Shown here in pieces: positions 34,093 through 43,827 of a stretch of DNA of 64,000 bases. The notes beneath the pieces were generated by a model. That model worked only from the letters and a program-made list of their open reading frames with translations. It ran no database searches and was not told the DNA's origin. Position numbers and translations under genes: made by a program. The stretch is from Oscillospiraceae bacterium Marseille-Q3528 (GTDB lineage Bacteria; Bacillota; Clostridia; Lachnospirales; Lachnospiraceae). Location of the stretch: positions 31,605-95,604 of the forward strand of contig JAGTTR010000018.1 of NCBI GenBank assembly GCA_018223385.1. The letters run 5' to 3'. Position 1 is the first letter of the stretch, and each line of letters begins with the position of its first letter.

Positions 34093-35901
34093 TTACTCTG
34101 TCTGCGTTTCTCCGAAAAGCAGTTCCTTCAGATAGGCAATATTTTTCTCCATATCCGGTACCAGCACCTGCATTTCCCGGATGGTCTGGTTGGTATAGCC
34201 GCCGTCGATGGGCAGGCGGTACGTCTCGATATCGCTTTCATCCATGCCGATGGCCGTCGTTCCCAGACTGATCATGTCACCGATGCCGATATCCGTATCC
34301 AACATGGGATAGATGTCTTTTGCCAGGGACAGCATTTTCAGCTTGCCCTGCCCTTTCACTTTGCGGAATACCGTCATAAGCACGGTTCTCTGCCGCTCGG
34401 TACGCTGGAAATCGGAATTGCCCACCTGACGGATCCGGGAGTAAGCCAGCGCCTGGTCGCCGTCCAGCGTCTGTACCCCGGCACTTAAACTCCACCCATT
34501 CTGCCAGTACGCGGTATTCAGATAATCCGCCTCTTCCTGGCTCAGCTCAATTTCCACCCCATCCACCTTGTCGATGATGGTCTTAAAGCTTTCAAAATCA
34601 ATCTGCACATTTCCGTCGATTTTTACCTGAAAATCATTTTCTATCGTCTGCTCCAGCAGTTTTACACCGCCCAGAGAATATGCCGCATTGATCCGGTTGT
34701 CATCATGCCCCGGAATGGAGACGTACATGTCACGCATCAAGGAGACGATCTTCACCTTGCCGGTTCCTTTATTCACAGACACCAGCATCATGGAGTCAGA
34801 ACGGCTGCCTTCCACATCCTCCCGGCCATCCTGTCCCACCAGCAGAATGTTGATGACACCTTTGCCGGAGGCCAACTGGGTCGTATCCCCGCCGGAAGCC
34901 AGTTTTGAAAAAATCTTTCCGCCAAATATGGTGATGACCACCAGAAGCACGATGATGATACCAATGATCCCACCGATGAGACGAATGATCTTTTCAGAAA
35001 AAAACGGTTTTTCTTCTCTGCGCATGCCCTCGTCCTCCTGCTCCTCTTCCACTTCTTCATACCGCTGCTGCCGTTCCTGGCTGCGATACTGCGCTTCCTG
35101 CCGACGACGATTCTCCTCCTGCTGCCGACGTTCATTCGAAACTCGCTGCCCATCCTGCCCAGAGCGGCGACGCGGCGCCTCTTCATAGCCATCACGGCTT
35201 CTTCCAGCTTCCCGGCTCTGCCGCTCTCCATAACCATCACCAGTGCTTCCGGCAGCACGGCGGCGCGGCATTTCCTGCGCATAATCCTCACTGGCAGCAC
35301 GGCGGCGGGTTGCCCCGTCACTGTACCTTTCTTCCGCTGGACGACGGCGGGCTGCCCCATCACTGTACCCTTCTCCTGCAGGGCGACGGCGGGGTGCTCC
35401 GTCACTGTACCCTTCTCTTGTGGGGCGGCGGCGCGGCGTCCCCTCGTTATAACCTTCTCCCGTCGGGCGGCGGCGCTGCGCTCTCTGCTCGTAGTCCTCT
35501 CCTGTCGGACGACGGCGCTGCGCTCTCTGCTCGTAGTCCTCTCCTGTCGGACGACGGCGTGGGGCTCCCTCGCCATAGCCTTCTCCCGTCGGGCGGCGGC
35601 GCTGCGCTCCCTGACCATAGCTTTCTCCTGTGGGGCGGCGGCGCGGTGTCTCCCCGTTCCCATTTTCTGTCAGACCTTCCCCACGCGAAGCAGAGCGATA
35701 ACCGCCTGTGCTGCCCAGGGAATCACGATGCACGGTATCACTCTCTCCCTCGTAAAAATTATGGGCATCCTCATAAGAAGGCGACGTGTATCCCCCCTGC
35801 TCGCGGTTCTGCCGCTCTGCCTCCAGTCGTTCCAGCTCTCTATATTTTTCCTCGATCATCCGATCCAGTTCTTCCTGACTTACCGGATTCTTTTTCTCCA
35901 T
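34093..35901 (-). CDS. LytR-CpsA-Psr (LCP) family protein with Arg-rich repeat domain
   Basis: 602 residues. After a short helical start (SQEELDRMIEEKYRELERLE) come ten 14-residue repeats of the type RRRPTGEGYGEGAP (residues 87-226), a further Arg/Gln/Glu-rich stretch, one membrane helix (about 304-328) and an extracellular LCP domain with INILLVGQDGRED, SDSMMLVSVNKGT, VSLMRDMYVSIPG and the later GDQALAYSRIRQVG and FQRTERQR motifs. LCP enzymes transfer undecaprenyl-linked polymers to the peptidoglycan. The repeat domain lies on the cytoplasmic side and has a strong positive charge, unusual for the family. The start MEKKNP is set by CAGGAGG. Confidence 0.9.
   Translation of the reverse strand: MEKKNPVSQEELDRMIEEKYRELERLEAERQNREQGGYTSPSYEDAHNFYEGESDTVHRDSLGSTGGYRSASRGEGLTENGNGETPRRRPTGESYGQGAQRRRPTGEGYGEGAPRRRPTGEDYEQRAQRRRPTGEDYEQRAQRRRPTGEGYNEGTPRRRPTREGYSDGAPRRRPAGEGYSDGAARRRPAEERYSDGATRRRAASEDYAQEMPRRRAAGSTGDGYGERQSREAGRSRDGYEEAPRRRSGQDGQRVSNERRQQEENRRRQEAQYRSQERQQRYEEVEEEQEDEGMRREEKPFFSEKIIRLIGGIIGIIIVLLVVITIFGGKIFSKLASGGDTTQLASGKGVINILLVGQDGREDVEGSRSDSMMLVSVNKGTGKVKIVSLMRDMYVSIPGHDDNRINAAYSLGGVKLLEQTIENDFQVKIDGNVQIDFESFKTIIDKVDGVEIELSQEEADYLNTAYWQNGWSLSAGVQTLDGDQALAYSRIRQVGNSDFQRTERQRTVLMTVFRKVKGQGKLKMLSLAKDIYPMLDTDIGIGDMISLGTTAIGMDESDIETYRLPIDGGYTNQTIREMQVLVPDMEKNIAYLKELLFGETQTE
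35226..35643 (-). repeat. Ten tandem 42-bp repeats in the LCP gene
   Basis: The unit encodes RRRPTG followed by E-x-Y and six to seven variable residues; RRR recurs every 14 residues at positions 87 to 213. Some neighbours (near 35470-35560) are identical over 42 bp, so repeat number can change by slippage or recombination. Confidence 0.85.
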
Positions 35902-36116
35902 TCGTTTTCCTCCTGCATGATCCATTGCCTTTTTATTGTACCTATTTTTTTCTGGAAATTCAAGGAGACAGACTACTTCTTAAAGATTCTTTAAGGAACT
36001 CCCCATGGAGCTGCGTGCGTCTGCGTTCCACTTTGATCGCTACATAACAAACGCCACTGACGTTTTGCACCCTACGAAGCGTTTCTGTATGATAAGATAC
36101 AATCTCCCGTCATGCA

Positions 36117-36170
36117 AAAAGGACACCGCCCGGTACAGATTTCTCTGTATCAGACAGTGCCCTTTTCCAA
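36117..36170 (-). terminator. Terminator of the nucleotidyltransferase gene
   Basis: On the minus strand AAAAGGGCAC and GTGTCCTTTTT form the outer stem with an inner GATACAGA/TCTGTACC pairing. It ends about 10 bp past the stop codon at 36179. Confidence 0.7.
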
Positions 36171-36178
36171 AAAACAGC

Positions 36179-37096
36179 TTAATCAAATAATTTTTCTTTG
36201 TAAACACCGGCAGCGATCAGATCTTTGAAAGCTTTCACCACATCTGCCTTGTCTTCCTTATAGGTCACGCCGAACCATTTGTCCCGGCTCTCCAGCAGTT
36301 TCACCTTGGCTTCGCCGCTCTGGAGCATATCGCCGATGATGGTGGGCAGCAGATATTCCTTCTTGATCTCCCCTTCCGGAAGATTCTTGAGGAAGTCTAC
36401 AAAACCTTTTTCCAGATATTCCATGAAATCCGGTGTCAGGCCCCACATGTTCATAGATACATGGCTGTCAGGGTCAAGCCAGCGGATCTGTCCGTCCTCA
36501 CCGCGCACACCCGGTTTGCCGTCAATCTTCTCGATGTTGCTTGTCTCGTTGACATCCACCAGATTGCCTGCATCGTCCAGCACACACACACCTCTCGTCA
36601 CGGCACCGTTATCGCTGAGGGTATTGCCCAGGATAAAGCCCACCATGCAGAACTGGAAATCTGCGGTTTTTTCCGGCTGGGAAACCAGATAATCATGCAG
36701 CTTCACAAAACCTTCTTTGCCGTAATAATCATCGGCATTGATAACCGCAAAGGGCTCATGGATAATGTCCTTGCATGCCAGAATCGCCTGGCCGGTTCCC
36801 CAGGGCTTCGTCCGGTCTGCGGGCTTTGTAAAGCCGCCCGGAAGATCATCCAGCTCCTGATAAGCATATGCCACATCAGCAATCTTCTCGATCCGATTGC
36901 CGATAACTTCCTTGAAATCCTTCTCAAGATCCTTGCGGATGATGAAAACGATCCGGTCAAAACCAGCCTCCAGTGCGTCCTTGATGGAGTAATCCATGAT
37001 GATCTCTCCATTGGGTCCCACCGGCTCCAGCTGCTTGATGCCGCCGCCAAAACGGCTGCCGATACCGGCCGCCATAATTGCAAGTGTTGTTTTCAT
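36179..37096 (-). CDS. Sugar-phosphate nucleotidyltransferase
   Basis: 305 residues. The nucleotide-binding start is LAIMAAGIGSRFGGGIKQLE, and the metal-binding Asp pair lies in FAVINADDYYGKEGF. KPWGTGQAIL and DNGAVTRGVC are further conserved parts. Enzymes of this type form NDP-sugars from a sugar-1-phosphate; the exact sugar is not readable. A paralogue lies at 60.3-61.2 kb with the same motifs. The start at 37096 has AAGGTGAG upstream; a longer reading to 37189 lacks one. Confidence 0.85.
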   Translation of the reverse strand: MKTTLAIMAAGIGSRFGGGIKQLEPVGPNGEIIMDYSIKDALEAGFDRIVFIIRKDLEKDFKEVIGNRIEKIADVAYAYQELDDLPGGFTKPADRTKPWGTGQAILACKDIIHEPFAVINADDYYGKEGFVKLHDYLVSQPEKTADFQFCMVGFILGNTLSDNGAVTRGVCVLDDAGNLVDVNETSNIEKIDGKPGVRGEDGQIRWLDPDSHVSMNMWGLTPDFMEYLEKGFVDFLKNLPEGEIKKEYLLPTIIGDMLQSGEAKVKLLESRDKWFGVTYKEDKADVVKAFKDLIAAGVYKEKLFD

Positions 37097-37412
37097 TGTA
37101 CTCACCTTCGTTTGCCTTTCTGTTGTTGCTTGCAGCGCTCCCCTGCTGCCCGGGTAATCTGTGACATTATCATACCAGATTTGGGACAATTATACAATGC
37201 TGCCATAAAAAATCGTGTCAAAATTTCAGGCAAAAGCAAGATTTTTTGACTCTAGTCACAAATACCAAGCAAATTTTTCTATTTTCAAAAAGCAAACAGG
37301 AAAGTAACGTCCTATTTCCACATATCACCCGAAAGGTCTATCGTCAGCAACTGCTTTTAGACACAAGGCACAAAGAACAATCCCAGCCATAAAAATTCCA
37401 ACTCATCCACGT

Positions 37413-39107
37413 TTACAGGAAGTACTGGCTCAGCTTCTCCGTAATCTGCGCCTCAATAGCTGCCGCAGCCTCCTTATTTTCCGCACTGACGGAAATGTAC
37501 GTTTTCAGCTTGGGCTCGGTTCCAGAGGGGCGCACAACCACAGAACAGTGATCTGCCAGGATAAATTTCAGCACATCGGACTTGGGCAGGCCGTCCAGTC
37601 CCTTTGCATAATCCAGGCACTCCACCAGCGCTTTGCCGCCAAAATCCGGCGTCTCCTGGCGGAATTTTTTCATGATGCCCTGCATTTTTTCAAATCCTGC
37701 TGCCCCGTCAAATTCATAGGAGTGCAGCGTGTTCAGGCAATAGCCGTAGGTTGCGTACAGTTCTTTTAACCTTGCAGTCAGGCTGATGCCGCGGCTCTTG
37801 TAGTAAGCAAACATCTCACAGATGAGGAAAGCGCCGTCCACAGCGTCCTTATCCCGGACATAACTGCCGCTTAAGTAACCGTAGCTTTCCTCAAAGCCAA
37901 AGATATAAGAATCTTCTTTTCCCTGTTTTTCCAGCATGCCAATCTGCTCACCGATGAATTTGAAGCCGGTCAGCACATTGATGGTACGCACGCCGTAATG
38001 GGCGGCGATCCGCTCCGCCATATCAATGGTCACAATGGTTTTCACCAGCACCGGATCTGCGGGCATTTTCCCAAGGGCCATCCGTCTGCTGCACACGTAA
38101 TCCAGCAGCAGCATACCGGTCTCATTGCCGGTCAGAAGAACATATTCGCCCTGCTCATTTTTCACCGCGATACCCACCCGGTCACAGTCCGGATCGGTGG
38201 CCAGCAACAGGTCTGCCTGCTGTTTTTTCGCATATTCCATGCCCAGCGCCATGGCTTCCCGGATCTCCGGGTTCGGATAGGGGCAGGTAGGGAAATTGCC
38301 GTCTGGCAGCTCCTGCTCTTTTACCACGGTAATGTTCGTATATCCGCTCTCTTTCAGCGTGCGCAGCACCGGCTTCCGGCCGGTTCCGTTCAGCGGAGAA
38401 TACACGATGGCCACATTTTTGTCCACCTGCTCATCCCCCAGCAGCGACTGCCCTTTCACAGCCTCCACGAAAGCTGTCGTCACATCCTCGCCGATCCAGG
38501 CAATTTTGCCCGCCTCCATAGAGGCATCAAAATCTGCCCGCTTTACGTCAGCAAACACATCCAGCTTCTCAATCTCCGCCAGGATGGCAGCCGCAGCCTC
38601 CGTGGTGATCTGGCAGCCGTCTGCGCCGTACACTTTGTATCCGTTGTATTTGGACGGATTGTGGGACGCCGTCACCATGATGCCTGCCGCGCAGTGTAAC
38701 TCCCGCACCGCAAAGGACAGGCAGGGGGTGGGCATGAGCTCCGGATACATGTGCACTGTAATGCCGTTTGCCGCAAACACACCGGAAGCGGTGCGGGCAA
38801 ACAGATCGGATTTGATCCGGGAATCATAGCTCACCGCGATCCGCCGCTGCTCTGCCGGGAAATGTTTGATCACATAGTCCGCCAGGCCCTGAGACGCCTT
38901 TGCCACCGTGTATACATTCATCCGGTTGGTGCCTGCACCGATCACGCCCCGCAGTCCTCCGGTGCCAAATTCCAGATTCCGGTAAAAGGCATCTACAATT
39001 TTATCTTCTTTGCCTTCAATCTCGCCCAGCTCCCGGGCCAGATCGACATCCTCTGTCGCCAGCTGTTTCCAGCGGGCGTATTCATTTATAATTTTCTGAT
39101 CCATCAT
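37413..39107 (-). CDS. pgm: Phosphoglucomutase/phosphomannomutase
   Basis: 564 residues. The phosphoserine loop is MVTASHNPSKYNGYKVYG, the metal loop DPDCDRVGIA, the sugar loop GFEESYGY and the phosphate-binding end RPSGTEPKLKTY. It interconverts hexose 1- and 6-phosphates and feeds the GDP-mannose and UDP-glucose pathways. AGAAGGAGA precedes the ATG. It is the last gene of the minus-strand GDP-fucose block. Confidence 0.93.
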   Translation of the reverse strand: MMDQKIINEYARWKQLATEDVDLARELGEIEGKEDKIVDAFYRNLEFGTGGLRGVIGAGTNRMNVYTVAKASQGLADYVIKHFPAEQRRIAVSYDSRIKSDLFARTASGVFAANGITVHMYPELMPTPCLSFAVRELHCAAGIMVTASHNPSKYNGYKVYGADGCQITTEAAAAILAEIEKLDVFADVKRADFDASMEAGKIAWIGEDVTTAFVEAVKGQSLLGDEQVDKNVAIVYSPLNGTGRKPVLRTLKESGYTNITVVKEQELPDGNFPTCPYPNPEIREAMALGMEYAKKQQADLLLATDPDCDRVGIAVKNEQGEYVLLTGNETGMLLLDYVCSRRMALGKMPADPVLVKTIVTIDMAERIAAHYGVRTINVLTGFKFIGEQIGMLEKQGKEDSYIFGFEESYGYLSGSYVRDKDAVDGAFLICEMFAYYKSRGISLTARLKELYATYGYCLNTLHSYEFDGAAGFEKMQGIMKKFRQETPDFGGKALVECLDYAKGLDGLPKSDVLKFILADHCSVVVRPSGTEPKLKTYISVSAENKEAAAAIEAQITEKLSQYFL

Positions 39108-39220
39108 CCTCGTCTCCTTCTATCTTGGCATGCGCACCTCTCGTCACAGTTCCAGCAATCATAAAAATTCCTCATAACTGCAACACAATGTGCCGTATCC
39201 CCCATGCCTGTATTCTGACA

Positions 39221-40243
39221 TCAGCAGCTCACCTTCAGGAACTGTGCTTTTCCGTGCAGCTTCATGGGCACAGAATCCGCCGGTACAAAAATACAGTCTC
39301 CCCGGAAAAACGGCAGCGACTGGGCTTCTTCCCCTTCCCCCCAGAGCACTGTGCCGCACCCGTTGGTGCACAGCAGCACCTGAAAAGAATTGCTGCCCGT
39401 CTGGAAATCCGCCATCTTCCGGCAGCGCTCCGTATTTACCAGCAGCCGCTCCGCCTGAAAATACTGGCACCGGCACAGGAACTCCGAAGCGCAGCCTTCC
39501 CGGTAACGCAGCACCCGCATGGGCTGCCGCGGCTCAGCGCTTCCTTTCAGGTTCGCCACAGCCAGTGATTTTTCGATATGCAGTTCCCGGGGATTGCCGT
39601 TTTTGTCCACCCGGTTGTAATCATACATCCGATACGTGAGGTTGGAGCTCTCCTGGATTTCCGCGATCAGCACCCCTGCCCCGATGGCGTGCACGGTTCC
39701 CGCCTTGATGTAAAACACATCGTCCCGCTGCACCGGTACTTTCTGCAGGTACTTCTCCACCGTACCTTTCCGAAGACTTTCTTCCAGATCAGCCTTCATC
39801 ATGTCATGGCGAAAACCGTACACCAGGCTGGCATCCTTCGCCGCATCCAGAACGTACCACATCTCACTCTTTCCCCGGGGCTCATGCTCCTGCTCCCTGG
39901 CGTACGTATCATCCGGGTGCACCTGCACCGACAGATCCCGCTTGGCATCAATGAATTTGATGAGAATCGGCAGCCCGTCTGTGCCATCCGGGTGCGTACC
40001 CAGATAGGACGGATGCGTTCTTAATACGTCTGCCAGAAGAGCACCTGTATGCGCCCCGCTGGCCACCCGGCTGGGGCCGTCAGGATGGGTCGAGCACTCC
40101 CAGGTTTCCGCCAGCGGTTTTAAATCAATCCCTTTGGAAAAATCGTCGTTCAGGCGATTGCCGCCCCACAGATAATCCTTTCCCGCCGGTTTTAACAGGA
40201 AAGGGCTATTCTTCCCACTCGAATTTCTGTTTGTCATGCACAC
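39221..40243 (-). CDS. manA: Mannose-6-phosphate isomerase, class I
   Basis: 340 residues. The zinc site includes SVQVHPDD, GKSEMWYVLD and the KAGTVHAIGAGVLIAEIQ stretch; the C-terminal cupin is complete. It converts fructose-6-phosphate to mannose-6-phosphate. The likely start is GTG at 40243 with AAGGAG 4 nt upstream; an ATG at 40237 is possible. It overlaps the end of manC by 38 bp. Confidence 0.93.
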   Translation of the reverse strand: MCMTNRNSSGKNSPFLLKPAGKDYLWGGNRLNDDFSKGIDLKPLAETWECSTHPDGPSRVASGAHTGALLADVLRTHPSYLGTHPDGTDGLPILIKFIDAKRDLSVQVHPDDTYAREQEHEPRGKSEMWYVLDAAKDASLVYGFRHDMMKADLEESLRKGTVEKYLQKVPVQRDDVFYIKAGTVHAIGAGVLIAEIQESSNLTYRMYDYNRVDKNGNPRELHIEKSLAVANLKGSAEPRQPMRVLRYREGCASEFLCRCQYFQAERLLVNTERCRKMADFQTGSNSFQVLLCTNGCGTVLWGEGEEAQSLPFFRGDCIFVPADSVPMKLHGKAQFLKVSC

Positions 40244-41522
40244 TGATCTCCTTACCCAACTGTACCTCGATCACCGTCAGCTCGGTATCCGCGATAATCG
40301 TATGACGGCAACCCGCCTCCATGGTCACCACATCTCCAGGATGAACCGGCTGCTCCATGCCATCTACAACGGTGCGGCCGGTTCCGGACACAATGGTCCA
40401 TACCTCGTCCCGGTGGGCATGGCTGTGATAATTCATCCGATGCCCCGGATGGAGCGTCACTTTGACAGTCATGCTCTCCGGCTGCACATCCAGTACCCGG
40501 AAATCTCCCCAGGATTTTTCCGCAAACATGATCTGCTGATCAATTTTATCCACAAAGGGCTTGATATAGCTGGACTGTTCCTTGTCAGACACAAGAATAC
40601 CTTCCGCGCTGGCTGACACGATCACGTCCTTTAAGCCCATGCACAGCACCGGCACTGCCAGCTCATTGATCACATGCACATTCTCGCATGTCTCGTTGAG
40701 GATCGCATCCCCCACGCAGGATTCCTCCATGGCCTCTGTCAGCGTATTCCAGGTGCCCAGATCCTTCCACTGGCCGGCAAAACGCATCACTGCGATCTTC
40801 GGCTCTTTTTCCACCACCGCATAGTCAAAGCTGATCTTTTCCAGTGTCTCATATTTACCATAGAGATCATCATAATCCTCAAAATCAATGAGCTCATGGG
40901 CCTTCTCCAGCACATAGCCCAGCCTGTAGGCGAACACGCCACCGTTCCAAAGGGCGCCCTGGCTGATATACTGCTCCGCCGTTTTCACATCCGGTTTCTC
41001 CTTGAACGTCTTCACCTGGCTGACCGCTTCTTTATCCGCCGGAATGATATAGCCATATTTTTCGCTGGGATACGTGGGCTCAATGCCCATCAGCGTCAGA
41101 TTGGCCTCTCCTGTCTGAGCCAGATCAGACAGCTTTTTCAGCGCCTCAAAATAATCCTGTTCCACAAAAGGATCCACCGGGCAAACCACCACAGCCTCCT
41201 CCACAGGCACATGCTTCACATCATGAAGGTACGCCGTTGCCAGCGCGATGGCCGGAAACGTATCCCGGCGGCAGGGCTCCACGCAGACACCCACGTTTTC
41301 TCCCAGCTGGTTGTGAATGGCAGACACCTGGGTCTTGGAGGTGGCAATGGTTACTGATGCACCCTGATCCACGGTACAGATCTGACGGTACACCCGCTGC
41401 ACCATGGACTCATATTCTCCGTTTGCCCCTTTAAAAATCTTGATAAACTGTTTGGAGCGGACATCATTGGACAGAGGCCACAGCCGTTTGCCCGATCCGC
41501 CGGATAACAATACGATATTCAT
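40206..41522 (-). CDS. manC: Mannose-1-phosphate guanylyltransferase with C-terminal cupin
   Basis: 438 residues. The nucleotide-binding loop LLSGGSGKRLWPLS and FKEKPD occur in the transferase part. The C-terminal cupin (LHPGHRMNYHSHAHRDEVWTIV, PVHPGDVVTMEAGCRHTI) is that of bifunctional ManC/AlgA proteins. It makes GDP-mannose; the separate ManA downstream suggests that isomerase activity of the cupin is not needed. Confidence 0.93.
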   Translation of the reverse strand: MNIVLLSGGSGKRLWPLSNDVRSKQFIKIFKGANGEYESMVQRVYRQICTVDQGASVTIATSKTQVSAIHNQLGENVGVCVEPCRRDTFPAIALATAYLHDVKHVPVEEAVVVCPVDPFVEQDYFEALKKLSDLAQTGEANLTLMGIEPTYPSEKYGYIIPADKEAVSQVKTFKEKPDVKTAEQYISQGALWNGGVFAYRLGYVLEKAHELIDFEDYDDLYGKYETLEKISFDYAVVEKEPKIAVMRFAGQWKDLGTWNTLTEAMEESCVGDAILNETCENVHVINELAVPVLCMGLKDVIVSASAEGILVSDKEQSSYIKPFVDKIDQQIMFAEKSWGDFRVLDVQPESMTVKVTLHPGHRMNYHSHAHRDEVWTIVSGTGRTVVDGMEQPVHPGDVVTMEAGCRHTIIADTELTVIEVQLGKEISVHDKQKFEWEE

Positions 41523-41552
41523 ATTCCGTTCCCTTCTTTATTCAAAATGCAA

Positions 41553-42497
41553 TTACCGTTCTGCACGCATGGGATTATGCAGGAAATCCTCGTAGGCCAG
41601 ACGAATGCCGTCCCGCAGCTCCGTCTTGTATTTCCATCCCAGATTTTCCAGTTTGGACACATCCAGCAGCTTTCTCGGTGTGCCGTCCGGTTTGGAAGGA
41701 TCCCAGTTGATCTTTCCCTTGTAACCGATCACCTCTGCCGTCAGCTCTGTCAGCTCTTTGATGGTCAGCTCCTTGCCCGTACCCACATTGACCGTCTCAT
41801 TTCCGGAATAATGGTTCATCAGAAAGACGCAGGCATCCGCCAGATCGTCCACGTACAGGAACTCCCGCAGCGGCGTGCCGGTGCCCCAGCAAGTCACCTC
41901 CGGCAGTCCTGCCTCTTTCGCCTCATGGAACCGTCGGATCAGTGCCGGCAGCACATGGCTGTGGGTCGGATGATAGTTGTCATTGGGGCCATATAGATTG
42001 GTGGGCATGGCAGAAATATAATCGGTGCCGTACTGGCGGTTCAGGAACTCACAGTATTTCAGACCGGAAATTTTTGCCAGCGCATATGCCTCATTGGTCT
42101 TCTCCAGCTCTGAAGTCAGCAGACAGCTCTCCGGCATGGGCTGGGGTGCCATCCGCGGATAAATGCAGGAAGAACCCAGAAACAGCAATTTCTTGCAGCC
42201 GTTCTGCCAGGCCGAATGAATGGTGTTCATCTCCAGGATCATATTTTCATACATAAAATCTGCCAGCGCCTCTGCGTTTGCCACAATGCCGCCCACCTTG
42301 GCAGCCGCCAGAAATACATAATCCGGTTTTTCTTTTTCAAAAAAGGCTTCTACCTCATCCTGACGGCACAGGTTCAGCTCCTTGTGGGTACGAAGGACAA
42401 AATTGTGATATCCTTCCCGTTCCAGCGCCCGCACAATAGCGGATCCAACCATACCTCTGTGTCCGGCAACATAAATTTTCGCATCTTTTTCCATCAT
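41553..42497 (-). CDS. fcl: GDP-L-fucose synthase
   Basis: 314 residues. The NADP-binding [14 protein letters not shown], the catalytic triad region LGSSCIYPR and the [13 protein letters not shown] stretch (Tyr and Lys) are intact. It carries out the epimerase/reductase step from GDP-4-keto-6-deoxymannose to GDP-L-fucose. The ATG follows the gmd stop by one base. Confidence 0.95.
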   Translation of the reverse strand: MMEKDAKIYVAGHRGMVGSAIVRALEREGYHNFVLRTHKELNLCRQDEVEAFFEKEKPDYVFLAAAKVGGIVANAEALADFMYENMILEMNTIHSAWQNGCKKLLFLGSSCIYPRMAPQPMPESCLLTSELEKTNEAYALAKISGLKYCEFLNRQYGTDYISAMPTNLYGPNDNYHPTHSHVLPALIRRFHEAKEAGLPEVTCWGTGTPLREFLYVDDLADACVFLMNHYSGNETVNVGTGKELTIKELTELTAEVIGYKGKINWDPSKPDGTPRKLLDVSKLENLGWKYKTELRDGIRLAYEDFLHNPMRAER

Positions 42498-42498
42498 C

Positions 42499-43587
42499 TT
42501 ATTTCACAACTCCTTTTTCCAGATATTCCTCCAGATTACATTTGATGTGCTCTTCTGCACGCTCCACAGCCACTTTCTGCATGTCATGCTCGGTCATGAG
42601 CCGCACCAGTTCCTCAAAGGAAGTTTTGGTCGGGTTCCATCCCAGCTCGGTTCTTGCCTTGGTGGGATCTCCCCACAGGTTTACCACGTCTGTCGGACGG
42701 TAGAAATCCGGAGAAACCTCTACCAGCACCTTGCCGGTCGCCTTGTCGATGCCCTTCTCGTCCATGCCCTCGCCGTTAAATTCCAGTTCGATGCCGGCAT
42801 AATGGAAGGCCAGCTTACAGAATTCCCGCACGGAATGCTGCTCGCCGGTGGCAATGACAAAATCCTCCGGCTTCTCGTTCTGCAGGATCAGCCACATGCA
42901 TTCCACATAATCTTTGGCATAGCCCCAGTCACGAAGGCTGGACAGATTGCCCAGATACAGCTTCTCCTGCTTGCCCTGGGCGATTCTGGCTGCTGCCAGG
43001 GTGATCTTTCTTGTGACAAAGGTCTCACCTCTGCGCTCGGACTCGTGATTGAACAAAATGCCGGAGCAGCAGAACATGTTATATGCTTCCCGGTACTCTT
43101 TCACGATCCAGTAGCCGTACTGTTTTGCCACAGCGTAGGGGCTGTAGGGATGGAAGGGGGTCTTCTCGTTCTGCGGTACTTCCTCCACCTTTCCGTAAAG
43201 CTCGGAAGTGGACGCCTGATATACCCGGCACGTATCGGTTAAACCGCACAGACGCACCGCCTCCAGCACCCGCAGCACACCGGTTGCCACCACATCTGCC
43301 GTGTACTCCGGCACATCAAAGGATACCTGTACATGGCTCTGGGCTGCCAGGTTATAAATCTCATCCGGACGGACGGAACCCACAATGGCCATCAGACTCA
43401 TGGAATCCCCCAGATCGCCGTAGTGCAGATGGAACCGCTCATGTCCCTCCAGGTGCGCAATGCGCTCCCGGTAATCCACGGAAGACCGGCGGATCATGCC
43501 GTGTACATCATACCCCTTCTCCAGCAGAAGCTCTGCCAGATAAGAACCATCCTGTCCTGTTACTCCTGTAATCAACGCTTTTTTCAT
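42499..43587 (-). CDS. gmd: GDP-mannose 4,6-dehydratase
   Basis: 362 residues. [20 protein letters not shown] binds [22 protein letters not shown] and [15 protein letters not shown] hold the catalytic Ser/Thr, Tyr and Lys. It is the first gene of the minus-strand operon gmd-fcl-manC-manA-pgm, which together gives GDP-L-fucose for a surface glycan. Confidence 0.96.
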   Translation of the reverse strand: MKKALITGVTGQDGSYLAELLLEKGYDVHGMIRRSSVDYRERIAHLEGHERFHLHYGDLGDSMSLMAIVGSVRPDEIYNLAAQSHVQVSFDVPEYTADVVATGVLRVLEAVRLCGLTDTCRVYQASTSELYGKVEEVPQNEKTPFHPYSPYAVAKQYGYWIVKEYREAYNMFCCSGILFNHESERRGETFVTRKITLAAARIAQGKQEKLYLGNLSSLRDWGYAKDYVECMWLILQNEKPEDFVIATGEQHSVREFCKLAFHYAGIELEFNGEGMDEKGIDKATGKVLVEVSPDFYRPTDVVNLWGDPTKARTELGWNPTKTSFEELVRLMTEHDMQKVAVERAEEHIKCNLEEYLEKGVVK

Positions 43588-43827
43588 CGTATTCCTCTTT
43601 CTCTTTCCGGGCTGCCGTCTGCTTTGGGGCGCCCACCTGTGTCGTTTGTTAAATTCTTTTCCATTCTATCGAATCTTTTCCTTCTTTTTAAGGGGTTATC
43701 TTGCAGGATACTAGCATAATATTGACTTTTCTCTTTCCCGGCTGTTATACTGTCTTCAGATAGCCGGCCCTTCGCCTGTTCCGACCGGATCTGCTTTATC
43801 TGATAGTTTTACAAAGGAGGTCTTTCT
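43588..43827. promoter_or_regulatory. Divergent regulatory region, gmd operon and araC-like gene
   Basis: On the plus strand TTGACT (43722-43727) and TATACT (43746-43751) with an 18-bp spacer form a good promoter for the regulator. Transcripts for gmd must also start here. The shared region makes joint control by the AraC-type protein plausible. Confidence 0.6.

Noticed and set aside
34788..35663. A 291-codon minus-strand frame in the LCP repeat region
   Set aside because: Tandem repeats keep alternative frames open; the frame has no ribosome binding site and reads as low-complexity Arg/Ala.
42547..43242. Plus-strand frames across the GDP-fucose genes
   Set aside because: All are antisense shadows of strongly conserved enzymes.
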